From positions 11,908,980 through 11,972,979 of the forward strand of contig OZ037771.1 in assembly GCA_964035545.1 (NCBI GenBank): a stretch of DNA of 64,000 bases, in the 5' to 3' direction. Positions 19,235-30,240 of the stretch are shown in pieces; the stretch's first letter is position 1; the number at the start of each line of letters is the position of its first letter. This DNA comes from Bugula neritina (lineage: Eukaryota; Bryozoa; Gymnolaemata; Cheilostomatida; Bugulidae). The notes under the pieces are model-generated. The model did not search any database, was not told the origin of the DNA, and saw only the letters and a list, made by a program, of their open reading frames with translations. A program made the position numbers and the translations under genes.

Positions 19235-19690
19235 ACAGCTTCAACACCAAATAAAACTGTTAGTTGATAGATTGAAATATTAACATCTATTTGTCTTTTT
19301 ACTTATTGCGGAACAGGTTTTTGAAAATAGAGAGTTGTTATTTACAAACTCTAACCCCAAATAGTGTATGTAACTTGATAAATATAAAAATAATGGAAGC
19401 CTTCTCCTTGAGACTAGTCAAAGTCTACTGACCCCTGATGGGCAGACAACCTCAACTCTTGTGCCAATTTATTTACCAAGCTTTGCACAAATAATTATGA
19501 CTTATGTCGTCTTGGCAAATTGAAACAGTTGCTGCATTATTAAACTATAGAAAATAATAACATTGAGTTTATGGCAGGAAAATGTGGCACCAGAAACTAC
19601 AAAAAATAGGAGTTGGGATGAGACAATTACATTATCGATGAAGAGTACAGATAGATGTCAGGAACCCCGGAAAAGTTTTAGTAACTAAGT
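19235..19690 (+). pseudogene. Decayed copy of the NHL-repeat exon
   Basis: Aligns with 24976-25430 of the NHL gene, including the intron sequence before the exon (CCAAATAAAACTG against GCAAATAAAACTG). Coding blocks match in order: CAAACTCTAACCCC, a GATGGGCAGACAACCTCAAC block, TTATGGCAGGAAAATGTGGC and AGATGTCAGGAACCCCGGAAA. Frameshifts, a stop-forming change and lost bases make it untranslatable. Homology ends near 19690. It is a tandem duplicate in the same orientation, about 5.7 kb upstream of the intact gene, and decayed retroelement sequence now lies between them. Confidence 0.75.
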
Positions 19691-21079
19691 AGCATAATCA
19701 TGCCTTCAAGTCTGTTGATACAAAAACAAAAAGCATAGCACAGTAATTCATTTCTCGGAGTTCTTATTGCTTCAGGCTGAACCAAGATAGCCTGCTCCTC
19801 CTTTTCTGATAAGCTAATATCTACTGGTGCAATTCGAATTTGGAGCTTTGAGACTGGCAATTCAGAGTTTCCACGCGACCCCAAATTGGAGGTGTATTCA
19901 AATTCAGTTCCAACAGCAGCTACCAAACCGGTATCTGCTGAGTCCGTAGTATCTGCAAGAAAAGTCTCCAGTGTCCCAAACCGGCTTACTTGGTACCTAT
20001 TTAAACACGGTGTCTCCGCAGTCAAGAGCTGCTCTCCTCTGGTTTACCAACTTTACCACACACTCCTGCACCGAACACTCTGTGTACAGGTACATTGCCA
20101 AGACCAGTCGACAGTAAACCAGCCTGTTTGTTGTAAAGATCATGCTGCTTGCTTTTGATTGGAAAGCAGCTTAGGATGTATCAGAATATATTTTGCATTG
20201 TAATATGATATAAGATTATTATTGTTTTAAGGCAACTTTGACACAATATAACTTGGCAATGGTTTGGGGACATGGTATGTCAGGCGGTTAGAAACCCGGA
20301 TCGCCCAGCCAAAAATTCAGAAGTTGAGGGTGTAACTGGTTGTGTGTTGCCGACTATAAATAACTATTGACCCCATAAACTTCCTATTTATGTTTAGGTG
20401 ACATACGGCAGCAGGCACTACTCATCTGCCTTGTGCTGACTATTAAATTTGTGGTTAGGTCATTGTGGTAGGGTGGCTGTCATTTTTGCCCTACCTCTAA
20501 CAGGTTAGGTTGGTACCCTGAGGCTACCCAGTGAGTGTTTGCTATGTTTTGGGACACAATCATTGTGGTATTTTTTTAGGGGCAATAGTTGTTTATGCAA
20601 TATGCATTTGCATTGGTACAGTAACAACAATCAGAGTATATAAATACCTGGAGTCGATGCATTAGGGATAGCCAGGGAGTCGACTTACTGAGTGAAGTGA
20701 CCTATAAGCACAAGACACAAGTGCTCTCCCTAGCTGATTGGGGCATAGATCGTACCAAGTCAACTAGTATCACCTGCCACAGGTGGCCAGCGTAAAGCAG
20801 GCAACGTCCCAGAGTGTCAGTGGAGCAGTTGTGCTCATTGGCCTGGCAGAATTTTACACTACCATACTCAAAATCGCACATCTTGAGTCTTCCTGGCTCA
20901 GCATCATTTTAACTAGAGGTACCTGGTCATTGTGTTTGCTCTAGCGTAAGCTTAATTATGAGTTTCTTAGATCAGCACTCGCCAAAGAGCAAGTGGGCAC
21001 TTTTTCCTACTGGCGAGGGCTAGCAGCTAGTAAGATGGTCAACAGCCCGTTTTTGTTTAATTGGAGAAATTCCCTTCAA
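19691..21079. other. Intergenic, origin unclear
   Basis: A 115-codon reverse-strand frame (19678-20025) contains GTLETFLADTTDSADTG and looks mildly protein-like. It may be a piece of an old retroelement, but no motif is recognisable. Around 20640-20900 the sequence is more GC-balanced and could be an old LTR or leader of G3; no partner LTR was found. Confidence 0.3.
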
Positions 21080-24060
21080 ATGCAGAGCTGTTAGAATCCA
21101 ACGCCGTTCTGTCACTGCTCATCCTCGTTCTGCTGTTGTTCCTCCTTCTTGGCCCTTTTCACACCAGACAGCATCTGCTAGAGCTGGCACAGTTCCATTA
21201 AATTTTTGAAAAAGATGGGATTGGCATGGAAGGCATTGACAGCATCAGAACATACTTTTGACGATCATTGGGTTTCCTTTGCCCTGCTCATTGGGTTTGC
21301 TTTTATCAGCTGTTTGGTCTATGCTCAAACAAAAAGCGTCTGTCCCATCTTTTGATGTTCTGGGGTTGCTTACATTCTTCCTTTAGACGTTAGCTCAACC
21401 TGTCGGTGTTCCTGTGCTTATTACTAGCCTGGTGTTCAATCTAGTAGAATAACTTGGAAATAATCTATAGCCAACGGGCAACATGACTGAATAGCTCAGC
21501 TCATTCACACAATCATATCAACGATGCATGGTCAGTTCATAACCCAAACCTTCTCTTACACAGATATTATTGAAAGTGCTTGACAGCTTTGATTGCTTTT
21601 TGAATTTTCTCCTTGGTAGTGCAGTACACAGGATAGTTAAGGGCAACCTTTTAGCTGCAACTGCCTTGCTGACGTTTGCATTGTAATCATATAAGAATTC
21701 AGTACCAGTAAAATAAAATCTCACCTAATTGTGCTAGAGTCAAAATTTAAAAACTATGCTGTAGATCTTCTTTTCCTCCACGGTACCTTTTTTGGAAATT
21801 TCAATTTTCATTTTTTTTTGCAAAGTTATAGACAAAAAACTGCCCAATTTTGGCCAATTTTGCCTGAAAAGCTGACTTTTCAGTACCAGTAAAATACCTC
21901 AGCAGCAAAGCAGGATATCTGAATAAAAATTGCACTGCTGGAATCCTGAGATATTTCCCCAGGGTAATTTTTTTTCCAATAACTCTTCTAGATTGCCCAC
22001 AAATTGGTGATTTATACACTGAAAATGCCATATTTTTTCATGGGTAATTAGCAGCGGCGCAGCACTTCACGCTTCAATGAGCACGTAGAGATGAGAAGAT
22101 ATTGGCACGTACATGCTAATTACAGGCTTGCTAGCTGGCAGGCTATAATGAATAGCTTGCTTTGTACTTTGTTTATGTAGCACCCATGATGGAATGTTGA
22201 TAGATAACACAGCCCTAATGAAGGTTGCTGCTTATTGGTTGTAGTTTGATCTTAGGCTAAACAATTGCAAGTAGGCAACACGCATACCACCCGCAGAGCA
22301 ATATTATTCAAGAACCTAAACTACATTTTGAGAGAAATTTATGATATTCTTAGTGAGGATGCCCTTAACTATCCTGTGTAACTTGTTGGCAGTCGAGAGT
22401 AAGCCATTACAACCTCGTGACCAAGACTTCTCTACCAACTTGAAACTGGGACAGCACTGCCCCCACACTGTTGTCGCTGGTGTCGGTGTCTAGGATGTAC
22501 TCTTTTGCTGGGTGGAGGTAGACTAAGATTGGTGCCTTCTCTAATCAGCCATTGAAGTGGTTAAAAGCCTGTTGCTTTTTTTTAATATATTGCTACTTAA
22601 CCGCCTTAGCGGTTAGCCAATTCAAAGGCAATGCAATGGTTCTAGGAATGCTTGCAATTTATGAAGGTCTTGAAAGACAGTTTAGTCTCTAAAAGTTTCT
22701 ATCTTGTCATAATTCGTGGCAACGTCGTATCAGCTAACTATATGTCCCAAGCACTTTATTTTCCACTGTAAGAAAACACAATTGAAAGGCTTCAGCTTGA
22801 TAGATGCGACACTGAGCTGATCAAAAACCTCCTGCAGACAACTGACATGTGTCAGGATTTTTGAAGAGATTACGGTGGCATCACCCAAATAGACCAGCAG
22901 CGTCTTTCAGTGTGACTCACTAAAGACTAGCGATCTATGAGTCATTGAAAAGTGGTCAGCCATAATAACAATATGTTCCAATTCTAGAGCCCGTCGAGTG
23001 TGATAAACGCTGGCTTTTTCCTAGGCATCAACATTTACGGGGTACTTTTTATTTATCATGCAGCAGGTTCTACATGCTGAAGCACTTGTTTCCAGTGAGG
23101 GCATTTAGTAACTCATCTATGCAGGAAAGGGGTAGGGGGCCTGGATAGTAACTCTAGCTAGCTGAGCTGGCGGAATTACACACATATTCTCTGATTCCCA
23201 GCTTTCTTCTTGACCAAAGCAACTGGCAAGCTCGAGCTGGCTCAATTGGGTCACGGTCAAAAAAGACTTGTACTTGACCAATCACCTTCATCTTTTTCTC
23301 CGGTCTTAGTTGTCAATTGAGTTGCCTGATAGAAACAGTCCTGCAGCCAAAAGTATCTTATAGCAGAATACCTGGTTCAAGCCCATATTATTGTCCTTCA
23401 TGACTGAACACCCGGTACTCCTGCAGTAATTGGGTCATCTATCAGCGCTCTAGATAACTCCCACAGCCACCACAGGCACCCTAATACAGCTTAGCCATGT
23501 GTTCAAAGAAAGGTCTCCTGCTGGACCTGAGTGGCCTCCTCGAAATACTAGCTGCCGCCTCCAGCGCAGGCCTCACATCTTCCTTTAGGAAAAAATAGTG
23601 TTCACCACCAGCAAGGCAGCCAACAACTTTACCGGCTCCATGAAAAGATTGATGCACTGCCTTAGGAATTCTCTCCGGCAATATTTTCAATTCAAGCTGT
23701 CAGATCTTCTCATAATGTAGCTCTCTTTTGCAACTCATAGCTCAGAGATCCTTTGACAGTTGACTTGACTGTGCTGTCTTGACTTACCTACACTCTCCTC
23801 ATTTTTGGTTTACCAAACTGTTTCACACAGGAAGGTTTTTTTCAAGCTATGATCACCGCAAAACACTAGAAGTTAATGTAGCACTGATGCTTTTCCAGCA
23901 ACGGCATGCCCAAGATGGCATGGTTTTTCAGGACCTGATCATAAACTTTCACAGGTAGTGAAACGATACATGCAGAATAAAATGCATGATCTGTTTGCCA
24001 AGGTACAATGTTCATTTTTATATGCAGGCGAGCTCTAACATCACGGGATGGTTTCTAAAA
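21080..24060 (-). pseudogene. G3: strongly decayed Ty3/gypsy pol remnant
   Basis: Pieces align with the reverse strand of G2 and G6 pol in the correct order. The RNase H-integrase linker is near 21100-21200 (CCTCCTTCTTGGCCC). RNase H is near 21500-21625 (CGATGCATGGTCAGTTC) and 22390-22560 (GTGTCTAGGATGTACTC). RT lies at about 22600-23300, the RT-protease linker at about 23330-23700, and protease at about 23870-24060 (GGCATGCCCAAGATGGCAT). Many indels and stops occur in every part, so this is the oldest gypsy copy here. No LTRs are recognised. A MITE splits the RNase H region. Confidence 0.75.
21627..22378. mobile_element. 752-bp MITE with 19-bp TIRs and TA duplication, inside G3
   Basis: Left end CACAGGATAGTTAAGGGCA (21627-21645) and its perfect inverse at 22360-22378, each flanked by TA. 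The G6 sequence at the same place in RNase H is continuous, so the block is an insertion. A TA duplication and short perfect TIRs fit a Tc1/mariner-type non-autonomous element. The interior has no transposase and contains the motif CAGTACCAGTAAAAT twice. Confidence 0.8.
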
Positions 24061-25047
24061 TTGGGAGTGCCCACTTTGCACTGCTTGCCTCGGACTGTCA
24101 GACAGGATCTCAACTGTAGTATAGTATTACCAGCACCAGCCATTTGTCGACGACTGCAATATCTCGAAATTTAGTACTGAGCTGCTCCAGATCCTTTTGT
24201 CGTTGAATATTGGCTTTGTTTTCACAAAGTGCCTGAACTATGGCTTCTAATGCAAAATATTTCTCCGCTGGTTTGCTATCTTTATGTGCCTCCTTTGGCC
24301 CACTGGCTGATTTTTCAGGCTTCATCTAAGTCTTCTTTTGGTTAGAATGGTATTATCTTTTTTCTAGAATCTCACCACTGCCGTCTATTTTGTAAGTTGG
24401 CAGATTCTTTGAGCTAATAAACTTGCTTGAAAATACAAATCTTTAATTTGTAGTGGTTAAGTACAGCAAACATTCGGAAGGGTAGAATTTCAATAATGCA
24501 TTGTGCTGCCTGCTGTTGATGAAGCCCATGCACAATACTTCTCACACTAAACAGCAACATTTAATTTGGGTATAAATTCCAGTTAGAGTGAAAGTAATTA
24601 ATAATAGTCCAATCTAGCTTTTTGGCTTGATTGCTTGTCCTGAGAAATTTTTGCTCCTCATATAGGTAGAAAACCTCAACTAACTTAGATGTCTAAATTG
24701 GCCAAATCGAGCAACGAATTTGGACAAATTAGATGTCTGAATCGGGTGTCTAAACAGTGTGATTTTGACAGCTGATTGTTGCAATATAATCAACAGCAAA
24801 GTCAAAATGATCCACACTAATTGCTAGTTCAGTTCTAATTTATTTTCAAATTTTACATACTAGTATGTTTGATAATAGTTCCCATACTAATTTTAGAAAA
24901 TGCATACTGTTACATTCTATTATTTCTCTTGCAGGCTTATCACCAGTTGCTAAAACCTAAGTTTCATTGTATCAATCATTGCAACAGCAAATAAAACTGA
25001 TGGTTAATAAAGTAAAGTATTTACAACAAGTTGTTATCGTTTTGCAG
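24061..25047. other. Upstream region and partial intron of the NHL gene
   Basis: After the last protease homology there is a 71-codon reverse frame (24110-24325) with a charged, helical-looking sequence (ALCENKANIQRQKDLEQL). Its position just upstream of the G3 protease would suit a gag remnant, but no capsid motif is visible. The stretch 24930-25047 is intronic and homologous to the intron of the decayed copy at 19235. Earlier exons of the NHL gene were not found. Confidence 0.35.
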
Positions 25048-26081
25048 CATTTCGTACAAGAATGCAGAGTTGTTTACTACATCTCCTCACAACATCAATC
25101 ACATAGAAATAGATAAATATAAGAAAGATGGAAGTTTACTCTTCAGTACTAGAAACGGTCTAGTAACTACTGATGGACAAAAAACTTCAACTCTTGTGTC
25201 ATTTTTTGTAACAGGTTTCACACAAATCAATGCGACTCATGTTATTTTGGCAGACTATTTCCACCACTGTATCAAACTATTCACCAGAAAAGATAATAGC
25301 ATCGAAGTGATGGCAGGGTCATGTGGTACCAAGGGCTACAAAGAAGGAGGAGTAGGGGTCGGACAGTTTAATTACCCTTATGGAATACAAATAGATGTTA
25401 GGAATCCAGGAAAGCTCTTAGTGACTGATTCAATTAACAGTGCCTTAAGGTATGTTGATATGAAGACAGGAGAGCTGAGTACGGTAATAAATACTGGATT
25501 CAGTTATCCTGTAGAACTTTTGTGGGCTGGAAAAGAGTTGCTGGTTACTAATTATTACAAGCACATAACACAAGTGAGCTGGTCAAGCAATGGAATAGTC
25601 AGCAACACTTTATTGGCTGGTTCAACCACAAGTAGTGGTGATGTGATTGGCCCGTTTGAAGTTGCAAGATTTGCTTATCCTTATGAGATTGAAAAATTGA
25701 GAGACAACCTGTACCTGGTTGCTGACTTTGGGAATAAAAAACTTAAGCTAATAGATATGAAGAAGAGGATAGTTGGTCCAGTCTGCTTTAAAGGAGAAGA
25801 TCCGTGTACAGAGAGTAGCTTGCTTCCTTATGGACCAATAGCCTTGTTGAATGTGGGTGGAGCAATCTATGTTGGAATGGGCCAGAACATTTATAAGATG
25901 AGTGGTGCGAAAAATTTACTCTATTTATGTAGTAAACTTATGTAGCTATATATAATTCTAATAATATAATTATATTATATAGATCCTATACAAATGTCAT
26001 AAAACACGTTATATGTATGGTATATGTATGTGTAGAATATAGATTATGATTTTATAAATATATAAATATATCAATATATAA

Positions 26082-26130
<49 letters not shown>

Positions 26131-27340
26131 TTGCATACATATTTTTAGCATATGTCTTGCATACATACTTTTAGCCAGTTTGTTTCAAAAACTGTAAAAT
26201 TTATTTTATTTGTAGAGTCTGAAATAGTGAGAAGATTGACATTCAAGGCAGACTATGATGTGACATGCGACTTACTCAATAGTAATGTTAACAGAGCTGC
26301 AATGAAATCTACATTGACTCAGAAGAGAAATCAAATTGACAAAATCTGTGGTGGTAGTGAGTATTATGTTGGTTATTTGCTATCTGTTAGAAGTATTGCT
26401 TTATTATCTATTTCTAGATTGTTCTTTTAGCTGTTGGAGAGTTTTATTGTACATATAGGTGAACGAAAGTTGCTAAAATTATGTTCAAAGTAATAAATTA
26501 CATATTCAAGTGTTAGAATAGTATAAAACAAATATTTAACAGAGCCTATTTGTACTTCAATAACAGCATAATATAAGCGACAATTATATTCTTGAAGTAG
26601 ACTGTTTGCTTGCTGAATTTTTAATTAAGTTGGTTTATGACACAAATATTAGTAACGTTATTTATTCTCTAAATAACTGCAATATCATGGTATCATATCA
26701 GAGCAGTAACCTGATTATTCGCATTCTTTAGATTGCAAGATGTGTGCTAATGTTGATCCATTCTACACCTGTACAAATGATCTCTTAACTGTCTACTGGC
26801 CAACTGACAAGCTGTATCCTGCCACCATCTTGGAACTTCCGGCAGTGTTAAGTGATGAACTGAGAAAGAAGCTGGACCAATTAAATCCAACGAGAGCTTT
26901 CGAGATTCCCATTCTTTCACACCAACCACCGTGTGTCTAATATTCTAATCGCAATAATTATACATCATTTTGTAATTTGAGACATCATGTAGCCTCTTAT
27001 TCCAAAAACTTCATCCGCTGAAATTTTCATATTACGTAATGTGGACTAGTTGAGATAAAAATACATGAATTTTAATAACTTACATATGTAGATTTCTAGC
27101 ATCTTTAAAAAAATTATTTTAAAAATTGTATATAAATATGTAACCATTTCAATTATCTTCTTATCTAGAAGTATAGTGGCTTCCAGAGAAAGGTAATGTG
27201 AATCTAAAGCCCATTGTGTTATTAACAGGATAATTGCTCCTAAGAAGAACTCAAAGGGAGAAGCTGTGGAAGTGATACTTTATTCAACCTGTGCTGATGA
27301 AACTCAAACTTATGATGCTGTCAAGGACATATGTACTTAA
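25048..27340 (+). CDS. NHL-repeat protein gene, 3' part, four exons
   Basis: Exons: 25048-25904, 26216-26356, 26732-26930 and 27229-27340 (TAA). Splice phases agree at every junction (2, 1, 1, 2), giving at least 435 codons. The first exon starts after TTTTGCAG. It encodes repeated blocks of the NHL beta-propeller type, such as AGSCGTKGYKEGGVGVGQFN followed by YPYGIQID and LLVTDSINSALRYVD, and again FAYPYEIEKLRDNLYLVADF. The last two exons carry cysteines (ICGGNCKMC, FYTC, YSTC) suggestive of an extracellular protein. The donor after the first exon is weak (GTGCGA), and the donor at 26931 (GTGTGT) competes with read-through to a stop at 26938. The N-terminus, and any signal peptide, lies on exons not identified. 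NHL domains are protein- or ligand-binding platforms; no specific partner can be named. Confidence 0.78.
26047..26127. repeat. TA-rich microsatellite in NHL intron
   Basis: Degenerate AAATATAT units passing into about 16 perfect TA dinucleotides, followed by a short duplicated block (TATGTCTTGCATACAT, two copies at 26126-26165). Confidence 0.9.
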
Positions 27341-28440
27341 ATTGCTGACCAATCAGCAACAAATATATATATGTACCTTTGTTTGTTGTCAGTTTTAGAT
27401 TACTCTAACAATGAAAGCTCGCATCTAAGTACCAAATTATTCATCATGAAAATCTGCTGATTCAATGTCAATCATTAAATTTTGTGTGCTTGAATGTTTT
27501 CAATAAAATAGTGTTACTTTTTAGTTAAAAATTGTTTTCCTGCTTTGTCCTCTTAAACTTTGAAAATAAACTTTCAAGTGTATGAAATGATGTGTGCAGA
27601 AAACTTAGTCACATGTGTAAATTCATTAGAGAGAAAGACTAAGTATGTTAGCTCATTTGTTTACAGCATATATACTTTTTGTATATGAGCTTCACTTTAT
27701 AGACATACCGAAAGTAGACTATATTTTATACCATTACCAAACAATGACAAAATAATTCAGGAAATGATGCAATAGATTTATTATAACAATATGCATTAAT
27801 GTATCACATATTATATATAATATTATAATATATAGCTGTAATTATATAGTTCAAAATACACGCAGTATATAATACAATAAGGTCAAGGCCAAAGTAACCT
27901 AGATAAAATATGTAGCAAGCCACAAACATATAAAATTGCTGCACGAAACTAGACAAAGACCATGTATATGTACGTTAATTTTAGAATATCTGGCAAACAC
28001 ATTGTAGGTAAGTAGAGAGTTGTAGTTTTAAAAGCTGCATAATAATTATTGTCCAATAGCAGACAAGCTCTAAGCTTTCAAGTGTTGGGATAATAAGCAG
28101 ATCTAGATCAGAGACTACGTCAGTCAGTTTTATCAAAACTGATAGTATAACTATATATAGTAACTTTCCAGTGAGTATAATTATAGTTGTCATAATATAT
28201 TGTTGACATACAAGATACATATATATAGACACCTGGGCTTTCACAGCTGGTTGTTTAAAATATTATCTCGTTTACCTCAATCTGTCTGTTATTGTGAGTT
28301 ACATCATATCAAACTAATTGAACAATAAGCAGCATCAAGATGTTATGATTATAATACATGGTATAGTTGACACAGGTACACATAGCACAGGTAATCATAG
28401 CACCAATAAAAAATAATTAAAATGACAAACTGATGTTAAT
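27341..28440. other. AT-rich intergenic DNA
   Basis: 3' flank of the NHL gene. Possible polyadenylation hexamer AATAAA at about 27503. No other gene is seen. Confidence 0.4.
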
Positions 28441-28447
28441 TTTGCCC

Positions 28448-28660
28448 AAACCCAAACCCCCATGCATTAGTATATAGCCTCTAACCCCTGCACCTAAACC
28501 CCCTACTTAGCCCACAAACCATGCACTTACCTCAAACCCAAAACGCCACTCTTAAACCCATGAGACCTTTATTCCTAATGCGTAAAATCCCTCATCTCAA
28601 ACTCTCACCTCAAACCCCAAACCCCAACGTATACTCCCAGCTCCAACCCCAAATCCCAAT
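28448..28660. repeat. Degenerate C-rich repeat (CCCAAA/CCCTAA-like)
   Basis: A strongly strand-biased tract with many spaced copies of AAACCC, AACCCC and ACCTAAACCCC separated by unrelated bases. It resembles a degenerate simple repeat on the C-rich strand. Unit order is irregular, so a true telomeric array is unlikely. Confidence 0.6.
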
Positions 28661-29828
28661 AATAAAAATGTGCTATTTTTACTTACGTTTTCATTTGTGC
28701 AATTAATTATTACTCGTGCTATTTCACCTGTAATACTATTTTTATTGTGTCATTTTAACGTATGCTAGTTTTACTCTTATCATTTTTACCAAACATCATA
28801 AAACTTCTCACATCTCATAATAGCTTAAGTTGAATAAATAATATAAACGTAGCATGATTGAATGATGTAATATAAAATGCATGAGATGGTGCTGATCAAG
28901 ATATGATGTGGTGTAAAATTAGAATTGTCTCCCTTATAAATGTAGCCATTTCAAGTGCAGCTAATTTGACTGTAAAATACCAACTTTATAAATTACCAAG
29001 TGTATGTGAGAACATAGCCTAAACTATATATAATACCAAGCATATGTTAATTATTAATTAATTAGTTAGTGTCGGAAAGCCTACCTGTGAATATTCTCTA
29101 TCATATGGTATATATGCCAACTTCTTGTCTGTTGAAATACTATATTATTCAATTATTCACTAAGAGCGCCAACACAGTTTTGTGTAATAGGTAATAGGGA
29201 TTATTTGCAGAAGTCATGCTGTATTTGTGTTAAATAATTATATAGAATATATATATTATATTTTTTTAATTTAAATAGAATCAATGAAATTATGTGGCAA
29301 TAAAAAATTTTTTTTGTCATATATGAAGCCTGCTTAAACTGTGTTATGAGAATATATAATAACATTAAATCGTACTGTATACCAGAGCACTACTATTATA
29401 TATAGACGACATATAATGCAAGAGATGCTGCTCTGAAAACTGTATACAGAATATAATAAATTAAAAAATTATATGAATAACACTTGACGTTCACATGATC
29501 AAAGCTATAGATGGCTGATGAGTGTGGTATACTGCATAGTTGCTTAAATATTAAAAACTAGTCAGAATAAATTATTCTAAATATTATATACTAGATATTT
29601 TTCAAATTTGATTTTTATGTGCCTGAAAATAATTAATTATGTTTGTTAGCTATAATGCGAGCCACTGTAAATAAGACAAATATGCTTTGCATAGCGTATA
29701 TAACTAGCCAAATAACTGCAGTCAAATGTTTTAGTTTATTTGTAGTGCAGGTAGCACTAGTAGTGGTTGTAGAACTAGTATAGTGGCGAAGTCAATGGCA
29801 GTGGTGGGGGCGGTGACAGAGGGGGGCA
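28661..29828. other. AT-rich intergenic DNA
   Basis: No exon, repeat or RNA gene recognised. Several near-palindromic AT stretches. Confidence 0.4.
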
Positions 29829-30240
29829 GTGGCAGTAGCATTGGCACTGGCAGCGGCATGGGCAGCAGCACTGGCAGCAGCACTGGCAGCAGTATATAGC
29901 AGTGACACTAGCAGCGACACTAGCAGCGACACTAGTAGTGACACTTATAGCAGCGATACTAGCAGCGACACTAGCAGTGACACTAGCAGCGACACTAGCA
30001 GTGACACTTATAGCAGCGATACTAGCAGCGACACTAGCAGTGACACTAGCAGCGACACTAGCAGTGACACTTATAGCAGCGATACTAGCAGCGACACTAG
30101 CAGTGACACTAGCAGCGATACTAGCAGTGACACTAGCAGCGACACGGTCAGCGACACTAGCAGTGACACTAGCAGTGACACTGGCAGTGACACTGGCAGT
30201 GACACTATATAGCAGCGGCAGCGGCAGTATAGTGAATAAA
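29829..30240. repeat. 12-bp minisatellite with 63-bp higher-order unit
   Basis: After a GCA/GGC-rich lead-in the sequence is built of AGCAGTGACACT / AGCAGCGACACT units. Every fifth unit carries a TTATAGCAGCGATACT variant, giving a 63-bp super-repeat seen about three times. All three forward phases and one reverse phase are open for over 90 codons (for example SSDTSSDT, or the reverse VSLLVSLL). This is a property of the repeat and not evidence for a gene. No splice-framed flanking exon is visible. Confidence 0.92.

Noticed and set aside
19678-20025. 115-aa reverse ORF as a host gene
   Set aside because: Overlaps the end of the NHL pseudogene, has no recognised motif, and lies among decayed repeats.
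24110-24325. 71-aa reverse ORF as a G3 gag
   Set aside because: Position suits it, but no capsid or knuckle motif is visible; left as unclear.
28448-28660. Interstitial telomere array
   Set aside because: The C-rich words vary in spacing and sequence, with no regular hexamer array.
29829-30212. 127-codon alanine and SDT-repeat ORF as a real protein
   Set aside because: The frame follows from a 12-bp repeat without stops; other phases and the reverse strand are equally open and no flanking exon is visible.
29829-30240. CRISPR-like array
   Set aside because: Units are contiguous without unique spacers and the window is plainly eukaryotic.
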